Of a DNA stretch of 64,000 nt, positions 17,244 to 25,054 are shown piece after piece; the stretch's first letter is position 1; every line of letters starts with the position of its first letter. Source of the stretch: Actinomycetes bacterium (GTDB lineage Bacteria > Actinomycetota > Actinomycetes > Mycobacteriales > Mycobacteriaceae). Both the position numbers and the translations under genes were made by a program. Below the pieces are notes generated by a model. That model had not been told where the DNA came from, made no database searches, and was given only the letters and a program-made list of their open reading frames with translations. Location: contig JAEYMI010000093.1 of NCBI GenBank assembly GCA_023461275.1, positions 1 through 64,000 on the forward strand. The letters run 5' to 3'.

Positions 17244-18038
17244 ATGGCCTTCCCCATTCGCATCGGCGTCCAACTCCAACCACAACACGCACCCGAGTAC
17301 TCGCTGATCCGCGACGCGCTTCGCCGCGCCGAGGACCTCGGTACCGACATCGCCTTCAACTGGGACCACTTCTATCCGCTGTACGGCGACCCCGACGGCG
17401 CGCACTTCGAATGCTGGACGATGCTCGGCGCGTGGGCCGAGCAGACCTCGCGCATCCAGATCGGCGCCCTGGTGAGCTGCAACTCCTACCGCAATCCCGA
17501 ACTGCTGGCCGACATGGCGCGCACCGTCGACCACATCAGCGACGGTCGGCTGATCCTGGGCATCGGGTCGGGCTGGTTCCAGCGTGACTACGACGAGTAC
17601 GGCTACGAGTTCGGTACCGCCGGTGGGCGACTCGACGACCTCGGGCAGGCACTGCCGCGCATCTTCGAGCGTTACGAGAAGCTCAACCCGCAGCCCACCC
17701 GCAAGATCCCGACGCTCATCGGCGGCAGCGGCGAGAAGAAGACGCTCAAGTTCGTCGCGCAGTACGCCGACATCTGGCACGGCTTCAACGACCTGGAGAC
17801 CTATCAGCACAAGGTCAAGGTGCTGGCCGACCATTGCGCAAAGGTCGGCCGCGACCCCGACACCATCGAGCGGTCGGCGGGCGTGCAGTTCGACGGCGAC
17901 GTCGACGCGATGATCAAGACAGCCGACGCCATCGCCGACGCGGGCGCCACCCTCATCACCGTCGGCACCGGCGGACCGAACTACGACCTGACCGCGGTTG
18001 AGGCACTGTGCCGCTGGCGGGACTCGCGCAACAACTGA
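17244..18038 (+). CDS. LLM-class F420-dependent oxidoreductase
   Basis: A 264-residue luciferase-like (beta/alpha)8 protein. It opens IRIGVQLQPQHAPEYSLI, has ALRRAEDLGTDIAFNWDHFYP, and ARTVDHISDGRLILGIGSGW, the signature of F420-dependent TIM-barrel enzymes of actinomycetes. IPTLIGGSGEKKTLKFVAQYA supports the same subgroup. The start is the ATG at 17244, where homology to the family begins. Upstream the frame remains open through the 21-bp array, which is not taken as coding. The substrate is unknown. Confidence 0.92.
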   Translation: MAFPIRIGVQLQPQHAPEYSLIRDALRRAEDLGTDIAFNWDHFYPLYGDPDGAHFECWTMLGAWAEQTSRIQIGALVSCNSYRNPELLADMARTVDHISDGRLILGIGSGWFQRDYDEYGYEFGTAGGRLDDLGQALPRIFERYEKLNPQPTRKIPTLIGGSGEKKTLKFVAQYADIWHGFNDLETYQHKVKVLADHCAKVGRDPDTIERSAGVQFDGDVDAMIKTADAIADAGATLITVGTGGPNYDLTAVEALCRWRDSRNN

Positions 18039-18058
18039 GCGCATCAGCACCACCGAGC

Positions 18059-18095
18059 GTGTCGCGACACGACATTCAAGCGCATCGCGACACGC
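18059..18095. repeat. Short palindrome and direct repeat between the LLM and TPM genes
   Basis: GTGTCGCGACAC (18059-18070) is a perfect 12-bp palindrome. TCGCGACACG occurs at about 18062 and again at about 18086, 24 bp apart. They lie roughly 70-100 bp upstream of the TPM-domain gene and could be a regulatory site. Confidence 0.35.
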
Positions 18096-18161
18096 CATCG
18101 GGGCCGGTCGCGCGGCCACGACCCACACCGGGTAAAGACGGCGATGCACTAGATTATTGAC

Positions 18162-20207
18162 ATGGTCATCACCCGACGGATGCTCCCGAATTTGCTGCGT
18201 CTGACCGCTGTCATCGCGCTCGGCATCATCACGCTCGTCGGCGCCGGGTGGCTCAACCCCCCCCGCCCCGCCGCCGAGCCGCCCAACCGCCTGCCGATCC
18301 AGGTCGTCGACTCCGCGGGCGTGCTCAGCACCGCGCAGACCTCGCAATTGCAACGCTCCATCGACCAGCTCTTCAGCGACCACAGCATTCAGCTGTGGGT
18401 GGTCTACGTACGCACCTTCGACGGCATGTCGGCACAGCAATGGGCCGAGAAGACGGTCACCGCCAGCGATCTCGGCGACCGCGACGTGCTCCTCGCGGTG
18501 GCCACCGAGGACCGCGGTTACTACTTCAGCTCACCGGATTCGGTCGACGGAATCACTCAGTCGACGCTGGACAGCATCGCGCAGAACGACATCGTTCCCC
18601 AGCTCAAGCGGGGCGCGTGGGATGCCGCGGCGTTCGGCGCGATCAACGGGCTCAACGACGCCCTGACCCCCTCGCACACCGGCCTGTACGTGGCAGCCGG
18701 CGTCGGTGGCGTGGCCGTCGTCGGCGGTACCGCCGCGGTGATGTACTCGCGACGCCGACGTCGGACCAAGATCGATGACAGCGTCGAATCCCTGCGCGAG
18801 CAGGACGAACTCACCGCTGAGCAGTTGCTGGCCCAGCCCGCCGAAGTCCTTGATCCATGGTCGCGCGAGGTACTCACCGACACCGACAACGCCATCCGGA
18901 CCAGCGCCGAGGAGCTCCGGCTGGCCATCAGCGAGTTCGGCGAGGCGGAGACCGCACCGTTCACCGCCGCGCTGGAGAAGGCGAAGAAGGGCCTCGCCGA
19001 GTCGTACCGGTTGCGTCAACGACTCGACGACGACGTGCCCGAAACCGACGAGGAACGACGGTCGATGCTCGCGCAGATCATCACCACCTGCTCCGACGTC
19101 GACTCCGAACTCGACGAGCAGGTTCACGCCTTCGACGAGATGCGCAACCTGCTGATCAATGCGCCGTCGCGGTTCGACTCGATCACCCAGCAGCTCGTCG
19201 CGCTCCGCGCTCGCCTGGAGGTGTCGCAGGCCAAGCTCAATGAGCTGACCACCACCTACGGCGCGACGACGGTTGCCTCGATCACCGACAACATCCGCCT
19301 GGCCACCGAGCAGATCACCTTCGCCGAGGCGAGTACCGATCAGGGGCGTACCGCCATCTCGCAGCCCGTCGGCGAGCAGGGACCGGCGGTGGCCGACATC
19401 CGTTCCGCGGAGGGTGCCATCGAGCAGGCCGGCCGGCTGCTCGATGCCATCGACAATGCCGACAGCACCATCGCGGCGGCCAAGTCGCGGATGCAGGCGC
19501 TGATCGACGAAGTCGACGGCGAACTCCTCGAGGCCGCGCAGCTCACCGCCGACGGCGGCCCGGCGTTGGTCACGGCTGTGGCGGCGGCGCAGACGGCGGT
19601 GACCAACGCCAAGGCGTCGGGAACCACCGACCCGCTGGGCACCTTCACTGCCCTGATGAACGCCGACGCCGACCTCGACAAGGCGCTCGATACGGCACGC
19701 GAGGCATCCTCGACCCGTCAGCGGAGTACTCAGATGCTCACTGCGGCCATCGAATCGGCTGCGGCGAAGGTCGGCGCGGCCAGCGACTTCATCGCCACCC
19801 GACGCGGTGCGGTGCAGTCGGTCGCGCGCACCCGCCTCGCCGAGGCGCAACGACTGCTCGACGAGGCACGTTCACTGACCTCCACCGACATGAACCGCGC
19901 GGTCGACAGTGCGCGGCGATCAGCCACCCTCGCCGACGACGCCCTGATGGCCGCGCAGGCCGACGTGGCGTCGTGGAACTCCCAGCAGCAGCCGACCCAG
20001 CAACAGGGATCGGCGACGGGCGCGGTGCTCGGCGGAATCCTCGTCGACAGCTTCCTGCGCGGCTCGATGTACGGCCGCGGCGGAGGTTGGGGCGGCGGCG
20101 GAGGTGGCGGCTGGAGCGGCGGCGGATACAGCAGCGGCGGCCGAAGCCCGGGATCCTTCGGCGGCTCGGGCAGCTCTGGCCGGATCGGGACCGGCGGGCG
20201 CTTCTAG
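18162..20207 (+). CDS. TPM-domain membrane protein with long helical region and Gly-rich tail
   Basis: A 681-residue envelope protein. An N-terminal signal or anchor (about residues 12-31) precedes a TPM (TLP18.3/Psb32/MOLO-1) domain at about 45-155, with VVDSAGVLSTAQTSQLQ and GDRDVLLAVATEDRGYYF. A second membrane segment lies near residues 168-190, followed by basic SRRRRRTK. A long Ala/Glu-rich helical, probably coiled-coil region runs from about 200 to 615. The last 45 residues are Gly/Ser-rich. Family members in actinomycetes are membrane proteins of uncertain function. The TAG stop lies inside a 14-bp palindrome shared with the convergent gene. Confidence 0.88.
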   Translation: MVITRRMLPNLLRLTAVIALGIITLVGAGWLNPPRPAAEPPNRLPIQVVDSAGVLSTAQTSQLQRSIDQLFSDHSIQLWVVYVRTFDGMSAQQWAEKTVTASDLGDRDVLLAVATEDRGYYFSSPDSVDGITQSTLDSIAQNDIVPQLKRGAWDAAAFGAINGLNDALTPSHTGLYVAAGVGGVAVVGGTAAVMYSRRRRRTKIDDSVESLREQDELTAEQLLAQPAEVLDPWSREVLTDTDNAIRTSAEELRLAISEFGEAETAPFTAALEKAKKGLAESYRLRQRLDDDVPETDEERRSMLAQIITTCSDVDSELDEQVHAFDEMRNLLINAPSRFDSITQQLVALRARLEVSQAKLNELTTTYGATTVASITDNIRLATEQITFAEASTDQGRTAISQPVGEQGPAVADIRSAEGAIEQAGRLLDAIDNADSTIAAAKSRMQALIDEVDGELLEAAQLTADGGPALVTAVAAAQTAVTNAKASGTTDPLGTFTALMNADADLDKALDTAREASSTRQRSTQMLTAAIESAAAKVGAASDFIATRRGAVQSVARTRLAEAQRLLDEARSLTSTDMNRAVDSARRSATLADDALMAAQADVASWNSQQQPTQQQGSATGAVLGGILVDSFLRGSMYGRGGGWGGGGGGGWSGGGYSSGGRSPGSFGGSGSSGRIGTGGRF

Positions 20208-20217
20208 GGCGCCCTAG
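20204..20217. terminator. Palindrome spanning the two convergent stop codons
   Basis: CTAGGGCGCCCTAG is a perfect 14-bp palindrome that contains the TAG of the TPM gene (20205-20207) and, on the other strand, the TAG of the small membrane protein. With only six bases between the genes it is the only palindromic structure there, but it has no T-tract and no real loop. Confidence 0.35.
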
Positions 20218-20438
20218 CTCTTCTTTCGCCCGACGAGCAGATAGGCGATCGGGCCGAAGTAGTTCACGAAGCTCAGCGACGCCCACAGCTTCTTCGGGCC
20301 TTTCACCTCGGCGGCGGGGCGGCGTTTGAGGTCGCGCAACGCGACGAATTGCAGCGCGAACTGCACGAACGCCGCGGAAATGATCAATGCGCGCGAGCGG
20401 GCGGGCAACTGCTGGAAGCGATGTGACGGGGAAGACAT
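20214..20438 (-). CDS. Small PLDc_N-type membrane protein
   Basis: A 74-residue protein with two hydrophobic segments (about residues 17-33 and 51-69) and the pattern KKLWASLSFVNYFGPIAYLLVGR. This is typical of the phospholipase_D-nuclease N-terminal (PLDc_N) family of small membrane proteins. The function is unknown. The ATG at 20438 is chosen because a longer upstream frame would run through the divergent promoter and operator of the MarR gene. Confidence 0.75.
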   Translation of the reverse strand: MSSPSHRFQQLPARSRALIISAAFVQFALQFVALRDLKRRPAAEVKGPKKLWASLSFVNYFGPIAYLLVGRKKS

Positions 20439-20465
20439 AGCAGTCAGAGTAGTCACCACTTTTAA

Positions 20466-20494
20466 TTCGTAAGTAGAACTATTAGACTTACGAA
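20466..20494. promoter_or_regulatory. MarR operator
   Basis: TTCGTAAGT (20466-20474) and ACTTACGAA (20486-20494) are perfect 9-bp inverted arms separated by 11 bp, ending one base before the MarR start codon. The spacing suits a MarR dimer. It probably mediates autorepression of the MarR-MFS operon and may also affect the divergent small membrane protein gene. Confidence 0.75.
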
Positions 20495-20495
20495 C

Positions 20496-20966
20496 ATGTC
20501 TGATGCTCCCGATGCCCGCTTGGCCGGCGAGCTGCGCCCGATTCTGACGCGGCTCTACCTGTCGCTTCGCCGACACGCCCCCAATCCCGAGTACTCGGCA
20601 GCTCAGGCATCGGCACTGGCCGGCCTCCTCGATCACGGTCCGATGCGGATGGGTGAACTGGCCGACCGCGAGTCGATCCGGATGCCCACCGCCTCGGCGC
20701 TCGTCGACGGGTTGGTCAGAAACGGCATGGTGGAACGCACCCCCGACCCCGACGACCGTCGCGCAGTTCTTGTCGGATTGACCGACCACGGTCGGCGAGT
20801 GCTCAAGCAGGTCGGCATCGAACGCGACGACGTGATGTCGGCAGCGCTGGAACGCCTATCCCCCGCCCACCGCGACGCGCTCGCAGCGGCCGCACCGGCG
20901 CTTCGGGAGCTGCACGATCAGCTCGATCGGGCGTCAGCATCAGCATCAGCATCAATCAATTCCTAA
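20496..20966 (+). CDS. MarR-family transcriptional regulator
   Basis: A 156-residue winged-helix regulator. The recognition region reads PMRMGELADRESIRMPTASALVDGLVRNG, and the wing has DPDDRRAVLVGLTDHGRRVL, the signature DxRxxxxxLT of MarR proteins. The C-terminus ends in a short Ala-Ser repeat. The gene is followed 27 bp later by an MFS transporter on the same strand, so it most likely represses its own drug-efflux operon. A 9-bp inverted repeat lies immediately upstream. Confidence 0.93.
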   Translation: MSDAPDARLAGELRPILTRLYLSLRRHAPNPEYSAAQASALAGLLDHGPMRMGELADRESIRMPTASALVDGLVRNGMVERTPDPDDRRAVLVGLTDHGRRVLKQVGIERDDVMSAALERLSPAHRDALAAAAPALRELHDQLDRASASASASINS

Positions 20967-20993
20967 GCACCACAACGCTAGACAGAGGTATCC

Positions 20994-22268
20994 ATGTCAC
21001 TCACCGACCAACGGGCGGCCGCCACGTCGTCCGACGAACACCACTCACTGATCGACTCCTTCCGCGGCCAGCCACGCACAGTCTGGGTGACCGCCTTCGC
21101 CGCGGTCATCGCATTCATGGGAATCGGCCTGGTCGACCCCATCCTCAACAGCATCGCCGAAGCACTCAACGCCCCACCGGAGAAACTGACGCTGCTCTTC
21201 GGCGTCTACGTCGGAGTGCAGTGTGTGGCAATGCTTCTCACCGGCTGGTCAGCTTATCGGTACGGACCCAAGCGCACCCTGACCGTGGGGCTGGTCCTCA
21301 TCGTGATCGCGGCCGGCGTATCGGTCTTCGCGTCGAACATCGACCAACTGATCATGCTCCGCGTGCTCTGGGGACTGGGCAACGCACTGTTCATCGCAAC
21401 CGCGTTGGCCTTCATCGTCAGCGCCGCGAAGGGCAGCCAGCACGGTGCGATCATGCTCTACGAAGCCGCCCTCGGCGTCGGTCTGGCGATCGGCCCGCTG
21501 CTGGGAGCTGTTCTGGGCGAATGGAGTTGGCGTGCACCGTTCGGCGGCACCGCCCTGCTGATGCTCGCCGGAGCGATCCTCTGTGCCATCATGCTGCCGA
21601 AAGATGAGCCCCGCTCCACCCGGACTCCGGTGCGGATCGTCGACCCGCTCAAGGCATTACGCAATCGCACCCTGCTGATCACCTCGATCGGCGCGGCCTT
21701 CTACACCGGCGCGCTGTTCACAGTCATCGCCTGGGCGCCGATCGCGATGGGGCTGCGGCCCATCTACGCCGGACTGGTGTTCTTCGGATGGGGTCTGTTG
21801 ACCGCACTGGCCGGCGTGTTCGTCGCCCCTGCGTTGGCCGGACGCATCGGACAGAAGAACGGGGTGCTGGTCGCCGTCGGTCTCTATGCCGTGGTGATGG
21901 CGCTGGCCGCCATCGGTGCAGTCGAGCACACCGTGTGGCTGATCGGGCTGGCCGTCATCCTGTCGGGTCTGCCGTCGGGCGTGCTGAACACCCTGTTCAC
22001 CGGAGTGGCGATGTCGGCCGGTGACGCCGGCACCCCGCGCTCGGTGTCGAGTGCCGGATACAGCTTCCTGCGCTGGATGGGTGCCGCGGTGTCGGCCGTG
22101 CTCGTCGCGCACCTGGCCGACTGGTTCGGTTCGGTCAGCACACCGTTCTGGTTTGCCGTCGGCTACTGCGTTGTCGCCGTCGCGGCGGTCTCATTGGTCC
22201 GGGTCACCGCGTCCGACGACCACCACGTCGACGATGAGGCCGCGCTGGTAGGTGCCGAAGAGTACTGA
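20994..22268 (+). CDS. MFS drug-efflux transporter
   Basis: A 424-residue major facilitator with about 12 membrane segments. The first half has FMGIGLVDPILNSIAEAL and the loop-2/3 signature GWSAYRYGPKRTLTVGL, then LRVLWGLGNALFIATALAFI. EAALGVGLAIGPLLGAVLG matches motif C of drug:proton antiporters. It is in an operon with the upstream MarR gene, so induction by its substrate is likely. The substrate is unknown. Confidence 0.9.
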   Translation: MSLTDQRAAATSSDEHHSLIDSFRGQPRTVWVTAFAAVIAFMGIGLVDPILNSIAEALNAPPEKLTLLFGVYVGVQCVAMLLTGWSAYRYGPKRTLTVGLVLIVIAAGVSVFASNIDQLIMLRVLWGLGNALFIATALAFIVSAAKGSQHGAIMLYEAALGVGLAIGPLLGAVLGEWSWRAPFGGTALLMLAGAILCAIMLPKDEPRSTRTPVRIVDPLKALRNRTLLITSIGAAFYTGALFTVIAWAPIAMGLRPIYAGLVFFGWGLLTALAGVFVAPALAGRIGQKNGVLVAVGLYAVVMALAAIGAVEHTVWLIGLAVILSGLPSGVLNTLFTGVAMSAGDAGTPRSVSSAGYSFLRWMGAAVSAVLVAHLADWFGSVSTPFWFAVGYCVVAVAAVSLVRVTASDDHHVDDEAALVGAEEY

Positions 22269-22299
22269 GCCACCGGCGAGACGTCCCCCGAACAGCCGA

Positions 22300-22815
22300 T
22301 CAACTCAACGAATGATGCTGCACCGGTTTCTGTTTCGACTGCGCGGGGACCCCGGCCGCGGTGCAGCGCTCTGGTACGTCGTGGATGACCAGAGCGTGCG
22401 CGCCGACAGTGGAATCGGCTCCGACGGCCACCGGGCCGAGAACTGACGCCTTGACACCCAGATAGACGCGATCACCGATCGTCGGTGCTCCGTCTTTACC
22501 CAGTGTCATGCCGATGCAGACCTGCTGGTGGATGGTGCAATCGTCACCGATGGTCACACCGTCGGACACGAAGACTCCACGCCCCCCGTGCGGCAGGCTG
22601 ACCCGCCGCCCAAGCGTGACGCTTGGCGACAGGTCCGATCCGATGATCGCTTTGGTCCAGATGTTGTTGGCGACCGCGTAGACGACCCGAAGAACCAGCC
22701 GTCGAAGACCCGTCGAATGATGGGCAACGATCCCCAATCGCCATATACCCGCGGTCAACGCCGAGTAGATGTCGAAAGTCGCAGCGTTGAATCGAAAATC
22801 CTCCCCGATGCTCAC
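22300..22815 (-). CDS. Serine-acetyltransferase-like left-handed beta-helix acyltransferase
   Basis: A 171-residue protein with a C-terminal hexapeptide-repeat (LbH) domain: GSDLSPSVTLGRRVSLPHGGRGVFVSDGV and CTIHQQVCIGMTLGK, closing with the CysE-like AAGVPA. The His in LPHGGRG and the hexapeptide pattern match the active-site region of SAT-type enzymes. It is much shorter than classical CysE and lacks the N-terminal helical domain, so it may acetylate another small molecule or sugar. The start is GTG at 22815. No cysK is nearby. Confidence 0.82.
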   Translation of the reverse strand: MSIGEDFRFNAATFDIYSALTAGIWRLGIVAHHSTGLRRLVLRVVYAVANNIWTKAIIGSDLSPSVTLGRRVSLPHGGRGVFVSDGVTIGDDCTIHQQVCIGMTLGKDGAPTIGDRVYLGVKASVLGPVAVGADSTVGAHALVIHDVPERCTAAGVPAQSKQKPVQHHSLS

Positions 22816-22828
22816 GTTCGTGAGACTA

Positions 22829-22873
22829 CCGAATAGGGCCGGATACGCAATCGACGTATCCGGCCCTATTCGG
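22829..22873 (-). terminator. Strong hairpin terminator after the secreted-protein gene
   Basis: CCGAATAGGGCCGGATACG (22829-22847) and its exact complement (22855-22873) form a perfect 19-bp stem with a 7-nt loop, 12 bp past the secreted protein's stop codon. No clear T-tract follows. It also separates that gene from the downstream acetyltransferase gene on the same strand. Confidence 0.8.
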
Positions 22874-22884
22874 CGATCACCGGG

Positions 22885-24792
22885 CTACTGCTGCTGTTTG
22901 CACGAGGTATCCGACGACCGATCCAGTTGCACGTCCACCGAACTCATTGTCGGGTTGAGGAATTGCATCTTGGAGATCAACGACTTCGGCAGCCCCGACA
23001 GCTGCGTCGGGTAGGTGCTTCCGTCGATCGGATTCTCAGCGTAGAGCGAGAACGAACCCGAGGTGTCGGCGTTGAAGGCGCCGTAGGTCTGCAGTGCTTT
23101 TGCCACCATCTTCTGGAACGAGGTCAACCCGAGGGAGTCCAGGTTGAGCGACGGGTCCAGTCGAATACGCACTCCCTGGGGAGGGCCGTCGGCCACGGTG
23201 CCGTCGGTCCGGGTGCCCGGATAGAAGAAGCGGTCGCCGCCACCGGGGATCGCGAACCGCAGAGCATGATCGATGCTGCCCTTACGCACATCCTCGGGTG
23301 TGATGAGCCCTGCGACCCAGGAGAATTCGCCGCCGGCATGCGCCGGACCGGCGGTGTGGCCACCGGATCCGGTGAACGCGTGATAGGTGGCCGAGGCGAT
23401 CGCACTGCCGGCGCTCTGGTTGAACGCCTGGAACTCGTAGAGGCAACCGGTGGGTTGATCGAGGACCACCATGGCGGCGTCACTGTCCGGACTCGGGCGA
23501 TAGTTGCTCGGGTGGGGCACATCAATTGTTTTGTTGGAGTTGGTCACTCGGATCGTTCGTGTCGGAGTGCCTGCGGGTGCCTTGTACACCGGGATCGACC
23601 ACGTCGAGGAGTTCATCGAGATCTCGCTGATCGAGGTGTTGTTGGCCAGCGTCGACGCCCAGCGCGTGCTGCTCGGATGAACCGTCGCGCCGGAAGGCAC
23701 CACCTTGTTCCAGAAAGAGTTCTGAGCGAAATAGTTCCCGTTGGTGCTCTTGGCGTTCTGCGCGGTCTGTGACACCGAGAAGAACTCGCGCGCGACACCA
23801 CTGCCGTCGGCGATAGCGAGCCGGACGGTGTGCTGTCCGGCGCTGACCCGCCGCACCTCCTCGAAGCGGCCCCACGTATTGAGGTCACTCTTGTCAAGGA
23901 CGGGGCTTCCGTCGAGCCATACCTTGACACTCATCTCGCCTGTATCGGCGCCGAAGGTGTAGTCGCCGGTCACCGGGAATGCCATGGTGGCGGTGTAGTC
24001 GATGCTGAAATTGTCGGCCGAAACACCGGGAGCCGGTGAGCCCGACCAGCTTCCGCCTGCCGCGTACTCGCAGCGTTGCAACACCGGGCTCCCCGACAAC
24101 GTGGTGTTGTTGTAGTACTTCGCGCTGAACTGGTTCACCGGGCAGCCGGTGGACGGCGGTGTGGTGGTGGTCGGCGGTGTCGTAGTCGTCGGGGGTGTCG
24201 TAGTCGTCGGGGGTGTCGAGGTCGTCGGGGGTGTCGAGGTCGTCGGCGGCGTCGAGGTCGTCGGCGGCGTGGTATCGGCGAGCACTTCGGAGACCTTGTC
24301 GACGATCAGGTTGCGGTCACACCCCAACCTGAAGTCGTTGGCGAATTCCACTGCGATGGAATGGTTTCCGGCGCTGACATTCTTGGTAAAGTTGTAGTCG
24401 GTCCAGTTCGTTGCGCTCACCGTCTGCGAGGACACCGCGCTGCCGTCGACGTAGAGCGTCATCTTGGGGCTGCCGAAGCACTGCACACCTTTGGCGCGCA
24501 CCGTGATTCCCTTGAGTGCAGAGGTCGGGCCGGAGTACGTCACCCGACTCCCGGTCGACGACAGAATCACCGCCTTGCCACCGGACGCCGCAGTGTCGTT
24601 GAGGGGATAGGTCGATCCGCTTGTCGCCAGCGACTCGGCCTCGATCGAGGCTGCGTAAGCCTCGGGAGCGAGCGTGACCGCGCCGATGGCGACCGCGGTT
24701 ATGGCGAATGCGGTTACCGCGAATCGTCGACGAGAACGCATTGATTTGTGGTTGTGGGTCGCTGATCGTCCAGCCATGCTGAAGTCACTCAC
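22885..24792 (-). CDS. Secreted multidomain protein: carbohydrate-binding-like, PPTTST linker, PA14-like, unassigned C-terminal domain
   Basis: About 635 residues. A basic N-terminus (SMRSRRR) and a hydrophobic stretch ending PEAYAA form a signal peptide. Next is a beta-sandwich domain (IEAESLATSGSTYPLND to about residue 175) resembling xylan or other carbohydrate-binding modules. A linker of repeated PPTTSTPPTTTT precedes a PA14-like domain (FSAKYYNNTTLSG, DNFSIDYTATMAFPVTGDYTF). The C-terminal 280 residues begin YFAQNSFWNKVVPSGATV and contain YHAFTGSGGHTAGPAHAGGEF; I cannot name this domain. The GTG at 24792 is favoured by an upstream GAAAGG; ATGs at 24777 and 24741 are alternatives. It is probably exported to act on or bind a cell-surface or environmental polysaccharide. 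Confidence 0.8.
   Translation of the reverse strand: MSDFSMAGRSATHNHKSMRSRRRFAVTAFAITAVAIGAVTLAPEAYAASIEAESLATSGSTYPLNDTAASGGKAVILSSTGSRVTYSGPTSALKGITVRAKGVQCFGSPKMTLYVDGSAVSSQTVSATNWTDYNFTKNVSAGNHSIAVEFANDFRLGCDRNLIVDKVSEVLADTTPPTTSTPPTTSTPPTTSTPPTTTTPPTTTTPPTTTTPPSTGCPVNQFSAKYYNNTTLSGSPVLQRCEYAAGGSWSGSPAPGVSADNFSIDYTATMAFPVTGDYTFGADTGEMSVKVWLDGSPVLDKSDLNTWGRFEEVRRVSAGQHTVRLAIADGSGVAREFFSVSQTAQNAKSTNGNYFAQNSFWNKVVPSGATVHPSSTRWASTLANNTSISEISMNSSTWSIPVYKAPAGTPTRTIRVTNSNKTIDVPHPSNYRPSPDSDAAMVVLDQPTGCLYEFQAFNQSAGSAIASATYHAFTGSGGHTAGPAHAGGEFSWVAGLITPEDVRKGSIDHALRFAIPGGGDRFFYPGTRTDGTVADGPPQGVRIRLDPSLNLDSLGLTSFQKMVAKALQTYGAFNADTSGSFSLYAENPIDGSTYPTQLSGLPKSLISKMQFLNPTMSSVDVQLDRSSDTSCKQQQ
24155..24285. 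repeat. Pro/Thr linker minisatellite
   Basis: Repeated 15-18-bp units built on GGGGGTGTCGTAGTCGTC and GGCGGCGTCGAGGTCGTC encode the PPTTST/PPTTTT linker of the secreted protein on the minus strand. Such linkers are common between exported modules and their length can vary between strains. Confidence 0.8.
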
Positions 24793-25054
24793 GTTAAAGC
24801 CTTTCACACAGGCCCCGCCCTTAACTCCTGACACTATTGGCACAGCAGTACCTAATGTGCGGCGTCGGATAACAACTAGGCGTCGGTTCCGTTCCCAAAC
24901 CGAGAACCGGTCATGTGCTGGTTGTGAAAGTCTCGCTTTTGTGTGTGGTTGTTCGGTTACACATAACGATCAATCGGCGCAGGCGTGTTGCGTCGACCCG
25001 TTCTTCTACGGCCGGAAAAGGGATTCAGGCTTCTCGCACGTAGGCCAGTCGGCG
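24793..25054. other. Intergenic region upstream of the secreted-protein gene
   Basis: This 262-bp gap is relatively AT-rich for this genome. It holds the Shine-Dalgarno-like GAAAGG of the secreted protein and a short palindromic GTTA-CACA-TAAC at about 24955. No gene is supported here. It probably carries the promoter of the secreted-protein gene and the transcript end of the glycosidase gene, which stops at 25055. Confidence 0.4.

Noticed and set aside
16704..18440. A 578-residue minus-strand frame through the 21-bp array
   Set aside because: It crosses the LLM and C-S lyase genes and simply stays open because the 21-bp period keeps the frame; no domain or start signal.
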